Shown: positions 1 to 7,437 of the stretch, one piece after another | Numbering within the stretch: position 1 is the first letter of the stretch | Layout: each line of letters begins with the position of its first letter | Source: Fictibacillus barbaricus | GTDB taxonomy: Bacteria > Bacillota > Bacilli > Bacillales > Fictibacillaceae | Direction: 5' to 3' | DNA length: 64,000 nucleotides | NCBI RefSeq assembly: GCF_014635025.1 | Contig: NZ_BMCE01000001.1 | Location: 62,001 to 126,000, forward strand | Notes under the pieces: model-generated | The model's database searches: none | What the model was told of the DNA's origin: nothing | The model's input: only the letters and a program-made list of their open reading frames with translations | Translations under genes and position numbers: made by a program

Positions 1-1
1 G

Positions 2-589
2 TTTGATAATTTTGAGAACATGGTGGACTTTTTAAAGATTATGATCGATCAAAAAGGACTTGCTATTGGTTCGAGACACATTACGGTTTCTACAAGCGGG
101 ATTGTGAATAAGATTTACGAATTTGCAGATACAAACATCCCTGTGAATTTAGCGATTTCCTTGCATGCCCCAAACAATGAGCTGCGTACAAAAATTATGA
201 AGATTAACCGCGCGTATCCTCTTGAAAAGTTAATAGATTCCATAAACTATTATATAGAGAAAACAAACCGTCGTATTACGATTGAATATATCTTATTAAA
301 AGATGTTAACGATCACGTAGAAGAAGCGATACAACTAGCTGCGCTCTTTCAAGATAAAAAGAAAAAGCTCTATATTAACCTTATTCCGTACAACCCTGTT
401 GATGAGCATAGTCAGTACCAGCGCAGTGATCAGGAATCAGTGCTCAGCTTTTATGACACACTTAAGAAAAATGAAATCAACTGTAAGATCCGTCAGGAAC
501 ATGGTACAGATATTGATGCTGCTTGCGGACAGTTAAGAAGCAAACAGATCAAAAAGGATAAGAATAACTCAAATTCAATCAAACTTTAA
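2..589 (+). CDS. rlmN: RlmN-type 23S rRNA adenine methyltransferase, 3' part (5' end outside window)
   Basis: The reading frame is open from the window edge, so the gene starts upstream and the radical-SAM CxxxCxxC cluster is not visible. What remains matches the C-terminal half of RlmN (adenine-2503 C2 methylation of 23S rRNA, also tRNA): [33 protein letters not shown] and the terminal [10 protein letters not shown], whose Cys is the residue that forms the transient RNA adduct. [10 protein letters not shown] is the RlmN form; Cfr resistance enzymes usually have NLTFSLHSP, so Cfr is less likely. Several Bacillaceae carry a second RlmN copy besides the one in the rRNA/translation neighbourhood. 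The gene's position next to an attenuator-controlled MutS2-like gene suggests this may be such a paralogue, but that is inference. A terminator follows directly. Confidence 0.85.
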   Translation, partial: FDNFENMVDFLKIMIDQKGLAIGSRHITVSTSGIVNKIYEFADTNIPVNLAISLHAPNNELRTKIMKINRAYPLEKLIDSINYYIEKTNRRITIEYILLKDVNDHVEEAIQLAALFQDKKKKLYINLIPYNPVDEHSQYQRSDQESVLSFYDTLKKNEINCKIRQEHGTDIDAACGQLRSKQIKKDKNNSNSIKL

Positions 590-595
590 AGCTTG

Positions 596-624
596 AGACC
601 GGTTAATGTGACCGGTCTTTTTTT
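596..624 (+). terminator. Intrinsic terminator after rlmN-like gene
   Basis: An 8-bp perfect stem AGACCGGT/ACCGGTCT (596-603 with 611-618) with a 7-nt loop is followed by a T run. It separates the methyltransferase from the leader promoter that begins a few bases later. Confidence 0.85.
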
Positions 625-627
625 CTG

Positions 628-656
628 TTGACAACTGTAAATGAATTACATATGAT
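628..656 (+). promoter_or_regulatory. Sigma-A promoter of the mutS2-like leader
   Basis: A perfect -35 TTGACA (628-633) and a -10 TATGAT (651-656) are separated by exactly 17 bp. Transcription would start near 663, giving a leader of about 375 nt before the mutS2-like start codon. So strong a promoter followed by two terminators is what an attenuated gene needs. Confidence 0.85.
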
Positions 657-687
657 GAGGGTAATCAATGGAAAGGATGGTGTGTTT

Positions 688-711
688 GTGAGCGTTGTCG
701 TTCTTAACTAA
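688..711 (+). CDS. Seven-residue leader peptide (MSVVVLN)
   Basis: A GTG start is followed by Ser-Val-Val-Val-Leu-Asn and TAA. The Shine-Dalgarno-like AAAGGATGG lies at 672-680, seven bases before the GTG. A start at GTG 682 would add Met-Phe in the same frame but sits too close to the ribosome site. Codons 5-7 plus the stop (700-711) form the 5' arm of a long stem, so translation of this ORF would directly control RNA folding, as in erm, cat, vmlR and bmrCD leaders. No homologue is claimed; the call rests on position, ribosome site and overlap with the stem. Confidence 0.6.
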   Translation: MSVVVLN

Positions 712-860
712 AACAAATCGGATACAGGTATACAGAAGAAAAAATGAAACGGTATGATCCGGTTTATTTGTTATGCTCTTTTGTTGCCGCCATTAGTTAA
801 GAACAGCGGTCAGATACAAGCCATCATATTCATTCCTTTGATGCTGCCGGACTCTTCTTA
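700..860 (+). promoter_or_regulatory. Attenuator: competing leader stems
   Basis: The 12-nt arm at 700-711 (GTTCTTAACTAA) is perfectly complementary to 793-804 (TTAGTTAAGAAC). Between them AACAAAT (712-718) pairs with ATTTGTT (766-772) and CGGAT (719-723) with ATCCG (757-761), making one long hairpin. If a ribosome covers 700-711, the freed 3' arm can instead pair 798-806 with 852-860 (8 of 9 positions, one C-C mismatch). That would break the first terminator hairpin. This is a classic ribosome-stalling switch; the alternative pairing is my inference from the sequence. Confidence 0.65.
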
Positions 861-874
861 TGAGCCGTTTTTTT
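848..874 (+). terminator. Leader terminator 1
   Basis: CGG-A-CTC (848-854) pairs with GAGCCG (862-867), with one bulged A and a 7-nt loop, followed by seven T. The stem is modest, so it is plausible as the regulated terminator of the attenuator. Confidence 0.7.
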
Positions 875-905
875 ATGCAGTTTTATAGGGTGAAGTCTAT
901 CTATG

Positions 906-940
906 AGGCAGAAATGACATGTTCATTTCTGTCTTTTTTT
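906..940 (+). terminator. Leader terminator 2
   Basis: A 12-bp stem (906-917 with 923-934, one G-T pair) with a 5-nt loop is followed by seven T. It lies about 100 bp before the mutS2-like start codon and on the same transcript, so basal expression should be very low. Confidence 0.85.
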
Positions 941-1039
941 ATTGGCACGTTCCTGGCCTCTGTTAAGAGGAGGGGATATAAAAAACATTCCATAATAAAA
1001 CACGTTTTTTGGCAATAAAAAATTTGGAGGTAGATCCAC

Positions 1040-2992
1040 TTGAATACACAAACCATAAATATGCTTGAATATAACAAGATAAAAGAAAATCTTGGCTCAT
1101 ATGCAATGAATTCAGCAACGAAAAAAATGATTGAGAAACTAGAACCTTCTTCAGATCTCTCTGTTATAAAATCGTGGATGCTTGACACTACTGAAGCAAA
1201 ATTGATTCTCGAGAAAAGCGCTAGTGTTCCTATCGCTAATCTAAATGGTCTTGAACAGGTGCTGGACGTTCATAAAAAGGGCCTAAATCTTACAGCTGAG
1301 CAATTGACATTAATTTATGGGCTGCTCGAAAATGTCAGCAGAATGCAGCGTTATATGAAAGACAAAATCTATTTAGCACCGGCTGTATCCTCATATGCTT
1401 ATTCCATGTTCGATCTTAGTGATCTAAAAGAGGAGATCTATCGGTGTATACGAAACGGTCAAGTAGATGATCATGCAAGCAAAGCTTTATCGAAAGTAAG
1501 AAAAAAGATCGCAGTGGCAGAAGAAAGAATTAAATCAAAGTTAGACAATATGATGAAATCAGCAGCTTATCGGGATATGCTTCAAGATTCAATCGTTTCG
1601 ATGAGGGATGGCCGGTATGTGATACCAGTAAAAAGTAAATTTAAGCGAAATATTGATGGCCAGATTCTAGATAGCTCTTCCAGCGGAGCAACAGTTTACA
1701 TGGAGCCGAATGATATACGTAAGCTGCAAACCGAAATCAGCGTGTTAAGAGCAGAAGAGGAGATCGAGATCTCTATCATCTTAGGGGTTTTAACTGGGAT
1801 GGTTGCTGCATATGAAAGGGAATTACACGTTACGATCGAGGCGATGATTCATTATGACTATATCTTCGCGAAAGCAAAATACAGCAGAGTATTGGATGCT
1901 AGAGGTGTTGAGATAAACCAAGATAATGTTATTAGAATCATAAACGGAAAACATCCTCTGCTAGGTGAAAAGTGTGTTCCACTGAACTTTAACTTGGGTG
2001 AAGGATATCAATCCCTTGTCATTACAGGACCAAATACAGGTGGAAAAACAGTAGCAATCAAAACCGTGGGGCTTTTGACATTAATGGTTCAATCAGGAAT
2101 GCATGTTCCAGTTGGAGAAGGAAGTCAATTTTCAGTATTTCGAGAACTTTTTGTTGATATTGGAGACGGTCAGAGCATAGAACAGTCCCTTAGTACGTTT
2201 TCATCCCATATGACCAACATTATCTCTATTATGAAGAAAGCTGGACCTCAAGACTTGATCATTTTAGATGAACTTGGCGCAGGAACTGATCCTTCAGAGG
2301 GAATGGGACTCGCTGTTGCAATTCTTGAAAAATTATATAGTCAGGGAAGTATGATTTTAGCTACCACTCATTATAGTGAGATAAAGGAATTTGCGGCAGC
2401 AACTCCTGGATTTGAAAATGGTTCCATGGAGTTTGATCTTGAAACACTTCAGCCCATGTACCGATTAATCATTGGTAAAGCAGGTAATAGCCAGGCATTT
2501 GCTATTGCATTGAAATTAGGAATGGATCAGGAAATCATCCACCGTGCACAAGTTGTCACCGATCAAAACGGTTATCCACATGTGGATAAAGCGAAGGAGT
2601 CAATATTGTCCACAATTGACCGTTCAGGACTTGAAAATTTAAGAGAAAAAGCAAAATCTCGTGTGAAAAAGCAGCAAGAAAAACCACGGAACAGCGAAGA
2701 TATCCAAGAAGAAACATTTCAAGTTGGAGACAGAGTGTACTTATCAAGCTTAAAAACAGCAGGGATTATCTATGAATTAGAGAATAAACATGGAGAGTTT
2801 GGCGTTATGGTTGGGGAGAAAAAACACATGATCCACAAAAAACGTCTAAAGCTCCATATTCAAAGTAACATGCTGTATCCAGAAAACTATGACATGGACA
2901 TTGTGTTTGAATCAAAAGAAAACCGAAAAAAAGATAAACTCATGAATAAACGTCATATCGAGGGGCTTTCGATTGAGCGTGAAATCGATTAA
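1040..2992 (+). CDS. MutS2-like ATPase lacking the Smr domain
   Basis: The 650-residue protein starts with TTG, chosen because GGAGGT lies nine bases upstream and the N-terminus (MNTQTINMLEYNKIKENL) aligns with MutS2 proteins. It has the MutS ATPase: Walker A GPNTGGKT at about 330-337, Walker B LIILDELGAGTDP near 405-415, and a KOW-like segment at about 558-605. Full-length MutS2 is near 780 residues and ends in a Smr endonuclease domain; here the protein stops shortly after the KOW-like part with no Smr motif. MutS2 of Bacillus subtilis is known to act on collided ribosomes, so this could be a ribosome-binding ATPase that does not cleave. The gene is controlled by a leader ORF and two terminators and is followed 14 bp later by a GNAT gene in a likely operon. 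Confidence 0.85.
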   Translation: MNTQTINMLEYNKIKENLGSYAMNSATKKMIEKLEPSSDLSVIKSWMLDTTEAKLILEKSASVPIANLNGLEQVLDVHKKGLNLTAEQLTLIYGLLENVSRMQRYMKDKIYLAPAVSSYAYSMFDLSDLKEEIYRCIRNGQVDDHASKALSKVRKKIAVAEERIKSKLDNMMKSAAYRDMLQDSIVSMRDGRYVIPVKSKFKRNIDGQILDSSSSGATVYMEPNDIRKLQTEISVLRAEEEIEISIILGVLTGMVAAYERELHVTIEAMIHYDYIFAKAKYSRVLDARGVEINQDNVIRIINGKHPLLGEKCVPLNFNLGEGYQSLVITGPNTGGKTVAIKTVGLLTLMVQSGMHVPVGEGSQFSVFRELFVDIGDGQSIEQSLSTFSSHMTNIISIMKKAGPQDLIILDELGAGTDPSEGMGLAVAILEKLYSQGSMILATTHYSEIKEFAAATPGFENGSMEFDLETLQPMYRLIIGKAGNSQAFAIALKLGMDQEIIHRAQVVTDQNGYPHVDKAKESILSTIDRSGLENLREKAKSRVKKQQEKPRNSEDIQEETFQVGDRVYLSSLKTAGIIYELENKHGEFGVMVGEKKHMIHKKRLKLHIQSNMLYPENYDMDIVFESKENRKKDKLMNKRHIEGLSIEREID

Positions 2993-3006
2993 AGCGAGGG
3001 AGAGGA

Positions 3007-3546
3007 ATGGCTAGTAAGCACGTTTATAAAACATTGACCTTAAAGGATTTATCCCCTGGGTTATTACAATCATTCATACGCTATCAAGAAACAAAACGGG
3101 TATGGTACGAAGACAATAATGAGTTTCAGGTGAAAGATGATTATTTTATTGATGATTGGTCTGAGGAGAAGAAAGAGAGTGTTATAGAAGCGTTGAGGCA
3201 GTGCATTACAGATGGTGGTGCAGTAATCGGTTCATTCGACGACGATGAGCTGGTAGGCTTTGCAAGTGTGGAAAGCATGCGTTTTGGCTCTGAGGATGAA
3301 TATGTAGAGCTTTCTTATATTCATGTATCAGGTGGGCAAAGAGGTTTTGGAATTGGAAGCAATCTTTTTAAACGATGTTGTGAGGTAGCTAGGAGATTTG
3401 GCGCCAAGAAACTATACATCGCTGCCCATCCGTCGATTGAATCTCAAAACTTCTACAAGGCAGTAGGGTGTACGCCTGCTGTTGAGATCAATAGAGATAT
3501 ATGGGATAAAGAACGATTAGACATTCAGTTAGAGAAAGTGTTGTAA
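3007..3546 (+). CDS. GNAT family N-acetyltransferase
   Basis: A 179-residue acetyltransferase of the GNAT fold. The acetyl-CoA loop is GGQRGFGIGSNLF (Q/RxxGxG/A signature) at about 109-121, followed by the helix and the typical SIESQNFYKAVGC segment. The start ATG follows GAGGGAGAGG. The gene begins 14 bp after the mutS2-like gene without a terminator, so it should share the attenuated transcript. Substrate is unknown; acetylation of a small molecule or drug would fit the regulation, but this is inference only. Confidence 0.85.
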   Translation: MASKHVYKTLTLKDLSPGLLQSFIRYQETKRVWYEDNNEFQVKDDYFIDDWSEEKKESVIEALRQCITDGGAVIGSFDDDELVGFASVESMRFGSEDEYVELSYIHVSGGQRGFGIGSNLFKRCCEVARRFGAKKLYIAAHPSIESQNFYKAVGCTPAVEINRDIWDKERLDIQLEKVL

Positions 3547-3553
3547 ATACAAG

Positions 3554-3588
3554 AGAGACATCTATCAGGTGATAGATGTCTCTTTTTT
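3554..3588. terminator. Bidirectional terminator overlapping a coding end
   Basis: A 14-bp perfect stem (3554-3567 with 3570-3583) is followed by a T run on the plus strand and preceded by an A run, so it can serve both convergent genes. The right arm lies inside the last codons of the minus-strand beta-helix gene, whose TGA is at 3565-3567. Confidence 0.85.
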
Positions 3589-5130
3589 GGGTTGTATAAC
3601 TACATGCTCTATAGCGGCATTCTCTACATTTGCTCCAACCGAAACCGTTTTTGTGAAATAATGATCGCAGGTAAGGTTTTTTATCGTAATATCATCAGCC
3701 CGATGCGGACCTCCATATACCTTTATCGCAGGTCCTGCTGACGTAAAATCCCTCAAACTGACTTGATTTAACAGGACATTTCGTGCGCGATACTGAACCG
3801 CAATCATTGGATTTTCTTGATAATCGTAGAAGGGATCTCCGATAAGAGTAAAACCATTAATAATCACGTGATTATATCCAGATACGACAAGGCCACGTGG
3901 TGTTGAAGCCCTATAAAGCTCAGTAAATACAGGAGCAATCGCACATATATTTGTGGCAGAGATGTGATAAGCTGTTTTTGAAGCCGGGTCTATATCTTTG
4001 TGGTGCCCAATATGACGGAAGTTATAAGCTCGATTATCATTAACAGATAGATGACCAGCGATATGAACATTGGTAGCTGCAGAAGCATTGTGATGGGCTT
4101 TTATCTCGACGCCTCCAAAACAGCGGGCAGTGGAATTGTTCAAAAGCCACACATTATGGGATCCATCGTCAATTTCAATGCCATTTGAGTTTGAAAACCC
4201 CTTCTTATGTGATCTTCCGCTCGGGTCACACATGTGTGAATTCGAAATAAAGATATGTTCACTATGATGGGTAGTAATTCCATCGTCTCCAAAACCATAA
4301 CCATTCAAGTTATCTAACCAGATGTATTTACTTCCTCCCCTTGAACGCGTTCCATCACCTAAATAGGTATAAACGGAAGAAGACACATCAAAACAATGAA
4401 GTCCCGGATTGATCGCCTCTAAATCCAGCATCCATCCATACGTAACGTTTGCGAATGTAAGACAGCTCGAGCGATTATTTCCTGCTGCTGTTTTTTCTTC
4501 ATTCCCAAGCCTTTCAACGTTCCAGTCCAAAGTCATTCCTTTAATGGCTATATTTCGATTACCTCTTACATGATTCTTATTTGTGATGAGCCACTCACTC
4601 TTTGGAGATTGATCATGTAATTTTAAAGTTGTTTTCCCTTTTCCTTCCCCTAAAAGTACAGTCCAAGACGGAAGTTTAATGCCTTTTGTAACGTAAATCC
4701 CCTCTGGTATACGTACTATGACCTTTCCTCTCCCGATCGCTTTTCGGATTGCCTCAGTGTCATCGGTCATACCGTCACCGACAGCCCCAAAATCTTTTAG
4801 GTTTACTTCCTCTTTTATATGATCATATAAATTCACATATTGTTGATCCAGTTCGCATATCCAGTCAGGATATATATTTTCTTCATGATCCACTTTCCAT
4901 TGTGTAGATTGTATAGCTTCGTATCGCACCCTTTTAATAAGAAAGCTTTTTGTCATGAATGTAAGCCAATTTATATTATTTTTCTGTTTGTTTATTTTAC
5001 AAGTTTCATTAAATAGTTTTTCAGATATGGATAGTATATCTGTCATGGATGCCATGGGATGTTTAGTACTAATTTCGTTTATAAGGATTTTATTTTTCAT
5101 AGGGTTATGTTTTTTATCTAATTGAATCAA
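3565..5130 (-). CDS. Right-handed beta-helix protein, pectate-lyase/phage-appendage type
   Basis: About 520 residues. After roughly 110 unassigned N-terminal residues comes VNLKDFGAVGDGMTDDTEAI, the entry motif of the pectate-lyase-3 family. It is followed by many short beta-helix rungs rich in N, G and D (for example GFGDDGITTHHSEHIFI). The nearest families known to me are phage pre-neck appendage and tailspike proteins and the Bacillus YobO type; some cleave polysaccharide or teichoic acid. No signal peptide is visible. I prefer the TTG at 5128-5130, which has GAGGTG nine bases upstream; a GTG at 5140-5142 overlaps that ribosome site. The last codons lie inside a terminator hairpin. The substrate cannot be told. 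Confidence 0.75.
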   Translation of the reverse strand: MIQLDKKHNPMKNKILINEISTKHPMASMTDILSISEKLFNETCKINKQKNNINWLTFMTKSFLIKRVRYEAIQSTQWKVDHEENIYPDWICELDQQYVNLYDHIKEEVNLKDFGAVGDGMTDDTEAIRKAIGRGKVIVRIPEGIYVTKGIKLPSWTVLLGEGKGKTTLKLHDQSPKSEWLITNKNHVRGNRNIAIKGMTLDWNVERLGNEEKTAAGNNRSSCLTFANVTYGWMLDLEAINPGLHCFDVSSSVYTYLGDGTRSRGGSKYIWLDNLNGYGFGDDGITTHHSEHIFISNSHMCDPSGRSHKKGFSNSNGIEIDDGSHNVWLLNNSTARCFGGVEIKAHHNASAATNVHIAGHLSVNDNRAYNFRHIGHHKDIDPASKTAYHISATNICAIAPVFTELYRASTPRGLVVSGYNHVIINGFTLIGDPFYDYQENPMIAVQYRARNVLLNQVSLRDFTSAGPAIKVYGGPHRADDITIKNLTCDHYFTKTVSVGANVENAAIEHVVIQPKKETSIT

Positions 5131-5253
5131 AGGAAATTTCACCTCTTCTTTTGATTAAATGATAACTACTTTTCATATTACCCTATCTCAAATCATGTAA
5201 TCAAAGTAGAATTTCATGAGTAGGGGAGGGTAAAAAAAAGCTGCACTACACAT

Positions 5254-5421
5254 CGCAAACATTTTTGTTTACAAGTTTACAATTATGTTTACCTTTGTTT
5301 GCAGTGATGTTTGCAAGTTTACAAAACCGTTTGCATGTTGGTGTATAAGGGATTTTGACGATCTGATAGATTTGTTTGCGGTGTTGTTTACAAGTTTACA
5401 AATAATGTTTGCGTGTTTACA
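5254..5421 (+). repeat. parC: Iteron array, candidate parC centromere
   Basis: The heptamer GTTTRC(A/G/C) occurs twelve times in direct orientation, starting at 5267, 5275, 5287, 5297, 5309, 5317, 5329, then 5374, 5386, 5394, 5407 and 5415. One inverted copy is at 5254-5260. Spacings are mostly 8 or 12 bp, with a 45-bp break after the seventh copy. The array lies immediately upstream of a ParM-like and a ParR-like gene, exactly where type II plasmid partition systems keep their centromere and autoregulatory operator. Binding by the downstream RHH protein is inferred. Confidence 0.75.
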
Positions 5422-5524
5422 TTTTTGTTAAAAGAAAAAATAGGCATTGTCTATTTAGAGTTAACCCTCTACTCTATTCATATAGCACCAAAATAAAAAT
5501 TGAAAAAAGAAAGGATGTACACTA

Positions 5525-6712
5525 ATGAGTAATTCTCGAATTGCAGCTGTTGATGTGGGTAACGATTCATTAAAAGGAATTTTCGGTACATTAGACTATG
5601 AATTAAACATTCCAAATGTCATTGCAAGAGATATTGAAGACCGTCCAGTAATAGGAATTGAAGAATTAGACAGCAAAGATCCATTAGAAGGCATACATAT
5701 TAAAGTCCACTCCCCTGCCCTCAAAGAAAATAATGCGATTTACCGTGTTGGACAGCTAGCGACAAAAAGCGACAATTCTACAGAATTAGATCCAGGAAGC
5801 AGCAAATCAGAAGAAGATCAAACATTGATCATGTTATTTGCAGCTCTGGCATTAGACGCTGTAAGAGAAGAAAACGCAAAAACGTTTACAAAAAACAATA
5901 ACGTAATCGATTCAAGCTACATCTTAGGTACTGGTTTGCCTCTTCGTGAAGTTAAAGAAGGCAAAGATGCTGGATACCGTTCTAAACTATTAGGATCCGT
6001 TCACCAAGTAGAGTTCCTCGTTACTCCAAAGTACCAAGGAATAAAAGTGAACTTGAAATTTGAAGAAGTAAAAGTATATCCGGAAGGTTTTGCGGCATTC
6101 ATTAACCTTGTGATGGATAATGATCTAAACATCATTAACAAAGATCTAATCGACAAGCCGATCCTAATTCAAGATATTGGTGGTCTGTCTACAGATATTG
6201 CTGTTATTAAAAATAGAAATGTAGATGACGATAAAGCTCAAGGGTTTAACCTTGGTGTTTCGGAAGCATTGGAACAAATCAGAGAAGAGATCCGCTCTAA
6301 ACACGGTGTAGAACTTGATAGCCGTCGTGATGTAGTAGATATTATTACGAAAAAAACAAACCGTAATCATATCATGGTGCGCGGAAGCCGTACTAGTGTA
6401 CACGATATTACGGACCGTATTTTAGTAGATTTAGCTAAAAAGCAATACCGCCTGCTTCGTAATGTATGGCAGAAGAACTCCCAAACGGAAATCTGCTATT
6501 TTGTAGGTGGAGGATCTGCCGTATTAAAAGATTATATTAAAACTTTAAACAACAATCTCGATGGTTATAACATCGATTTCTTTGAAGATGAAAAAGAAAG
6601 CATCTGGATGATGGCAAACGCTTATTATAAGCTGATCTCTGATCACCTTAGAAGAACTGCACCAAAAGATAAAAAGAGCGAGGACAAAGAGAAAAAAGCC
6701 GTTAAAGCTTAA
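5525..6712 (+). CDS. parM: ParM/StbA-like actin (plasmid-type segregation ATPase)
   Basis: A 395-residue actin-family protein. The phosphate-1 loop is AAVDVGNDSLKGIFG near the N-terminus, phosphate-2 is QDIGGLSTDIAVI near residue 217, and the adenosine motif is YFVGGGSAVLKDY near 325; this is the ParM/Alp order. The C-terminus is a charged tail. ParM polymerises into ATP-driven filaments that push ParR-parC complexes apart. It starts at ATG with AAAGGATG upstream and is followed after 13 bp by the adaptor gene. A chromosome-borne copy is unusual: no replication or plasmid transfer gene is nearby. MreB is ruled out by the sequence and by the operon context. Confidence 0.85.
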   Translation: MSNSRIAAVDVGNDSLKGIFGTLDYELNIPNVIARDIEDRPVIGIEELDSKDPLEGIHIKVHSPALKENNAIYRVGQLATKSDNSTELDPGSSKSEEDQTLIMLFAALALDAVREENAKTFTKNNNVIDSSYILGTGLPLREVKEGKDAGYRSKLLGSVHQVEFLVTPKYQGIKVNLKFEEVKVYPEGFAAFINLVMDNDLNIINKDLIDKPILIQDIGGLSTDIAVIKNRNVDDDKAQGFNLGVSEALEQIREEIRSKHGVELDSRRDVVDIITKKTNRNHIMVRGSRTSVHDITDRILVDLAKKQYRLLRNVWQKNSQTEICYFVGGGSAVLKDYIKTLNNNLDGYNIDFFEDEKESIWMMANAYYKLISDHLRRTAPKDKKSEDKEKKAVKA

Positions 6713-6725
6713 GTAGGGTGATGAA

Positions 6726-7319
6726 ATGGACAAAAAAGCATCCAATGAAATAACAAGAGGGAAGACGATTGCATTTCGTATCCCCTCTGACACCCCTGAT
6801 CACGTTCTAAAACAGCTTCAAAAGCTTAAGGAGACGGAGAGGCGCAATTTTTCGAGCAGAATCTCCGAGTTTGTCCTTCAAGGTGTTGGACAAAGCATCC
6901 AAAAGGACAGAGAGACCATAACGATTCCACTTCCGAAAAATCTTAGTAAAATGCAGCGTGACTGGCTGAAGCATGAGCATTCAGAAGCTTTATTAGGCAA
7001 CATTATGTATCAGCTCATATCGAATCCAGTACGAACAGCATCTATACTGGCCGCTTTAAACAGCAACTCTACAGATATTGATCAAGCTCTTTATCTGCAG
7101 GAAGATCAACAAAATGATGAGGTGTCTTTAGAGAACCTTCACGACGATATTCCCTCTGAGCAAACCAACCATACAGATCACTTTGATGATGATGATTTAA
7201 GTCAATTTGATTGGAATACAGCAAAGCGGGAAGAAGAAGACGTAAAAGAAGAACCTCTAAGTCAAGAACAGGAAATGGAAGACTTACTCGGTGATTTCCT
7301 GGCACATATGAACAAATGA
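6726..7319 (+). CDS. parR: ParR-like ribbon-helix-helix adaptor
   Basis: 197 residues. The N-terminal part (about 12-55, GKTIAFRIPSDTPDHVLKQL followed by NFSSRISEFVLQGV) reads as a ribbon-helix-helix DNA-binding fold. The middle is variable and the C-terminal third is very acidic (DDDDLSQFDW, KREEEDVKEE) ending in a short amphipathic stretch MEDLLGDFLAHM. This is the ParR plan: RHH to grip the iterons, C-terminal helix to cap the ParM filament. It overlaps no other gene, follows parM by 13 bp and is closed by a strong terminator. Family assignment is from architecture and context rather than strong residue identity. Confidence 0.75.
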   Translation: MDKKASNEITRGKTIAFRIPSDTPDHVLKQLQKLKETERRNFSSRISEFVLQGVGQSIQKDRETITIPLPKNLSKMQRDWLKHEHSEALLGNIMYQLISNPVRTASILAALNSNSTDIDQALYLQEDQQNDEVSLENLHDDIPSEQTNHTDHFDDDDLSQFDWNTAKREEEDVKEEPLSQEQEMEDLLGDFLAHMNK

Positions 7320-7323
7320 CTTG

Positions 7324-7357
7324 AAACGCAGCTGATCGTCAGCTGCGTTTTCTTTTT
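7324..7357 (+). terminator. Terminator of the parMR-like operon
   Basis: A 12-bp perfect stem (7324-7335 with 7339-7350) with a 3-nt TCG loop is followed by a T-rich tail. It insulates the partition cassette from the catalase promoter. Confidence 0.9.
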
Positions 7358-7367
7358 AGAAAAAACT

Positions 7368-7393
7368 GTTTGCACGTATTCACTGTAGGGAAG
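7368..7393 (+). promoter_or_regulatory. SigB-like promoter of the catalase gene
   Basis: GTTTGC (7368-7373) and GGGAAG (7388-7393) are separated by 14 bp, close to the general-stress sigma-B consensus GTTTww-N12-15-GGGwAw. The KatE catalase of Bacillus subtilis is a known sigma-B target, which supports the assignment. Confidence 0.6.
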
Positions 7394-7437
7394 GGTTTAA
7401 ATGTAATGTCAAAATACATAAAGAGAGGAACAGTTGA

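Noticed and set aside
2-589. Cfr-type (C8) methyltransferase conferring multidrug resistance
   Set aside because: Visible motifs ([26 protein letters not shown]) are of the RlmN form; Cfr differs at these places.
901-1188. Minus-strand frame over the leader and mutS2-like start
   Set aside because: Overlaps the terminator hairpin and the real gene; no ribosome site.
5254-5421. Replication origin (rep iterons or DnaA boxes)
   Set aside because: The heptamer is not a DnaA box (TTATCCACA), no rep gene is near, and a ParM/ParR pair follows directly.
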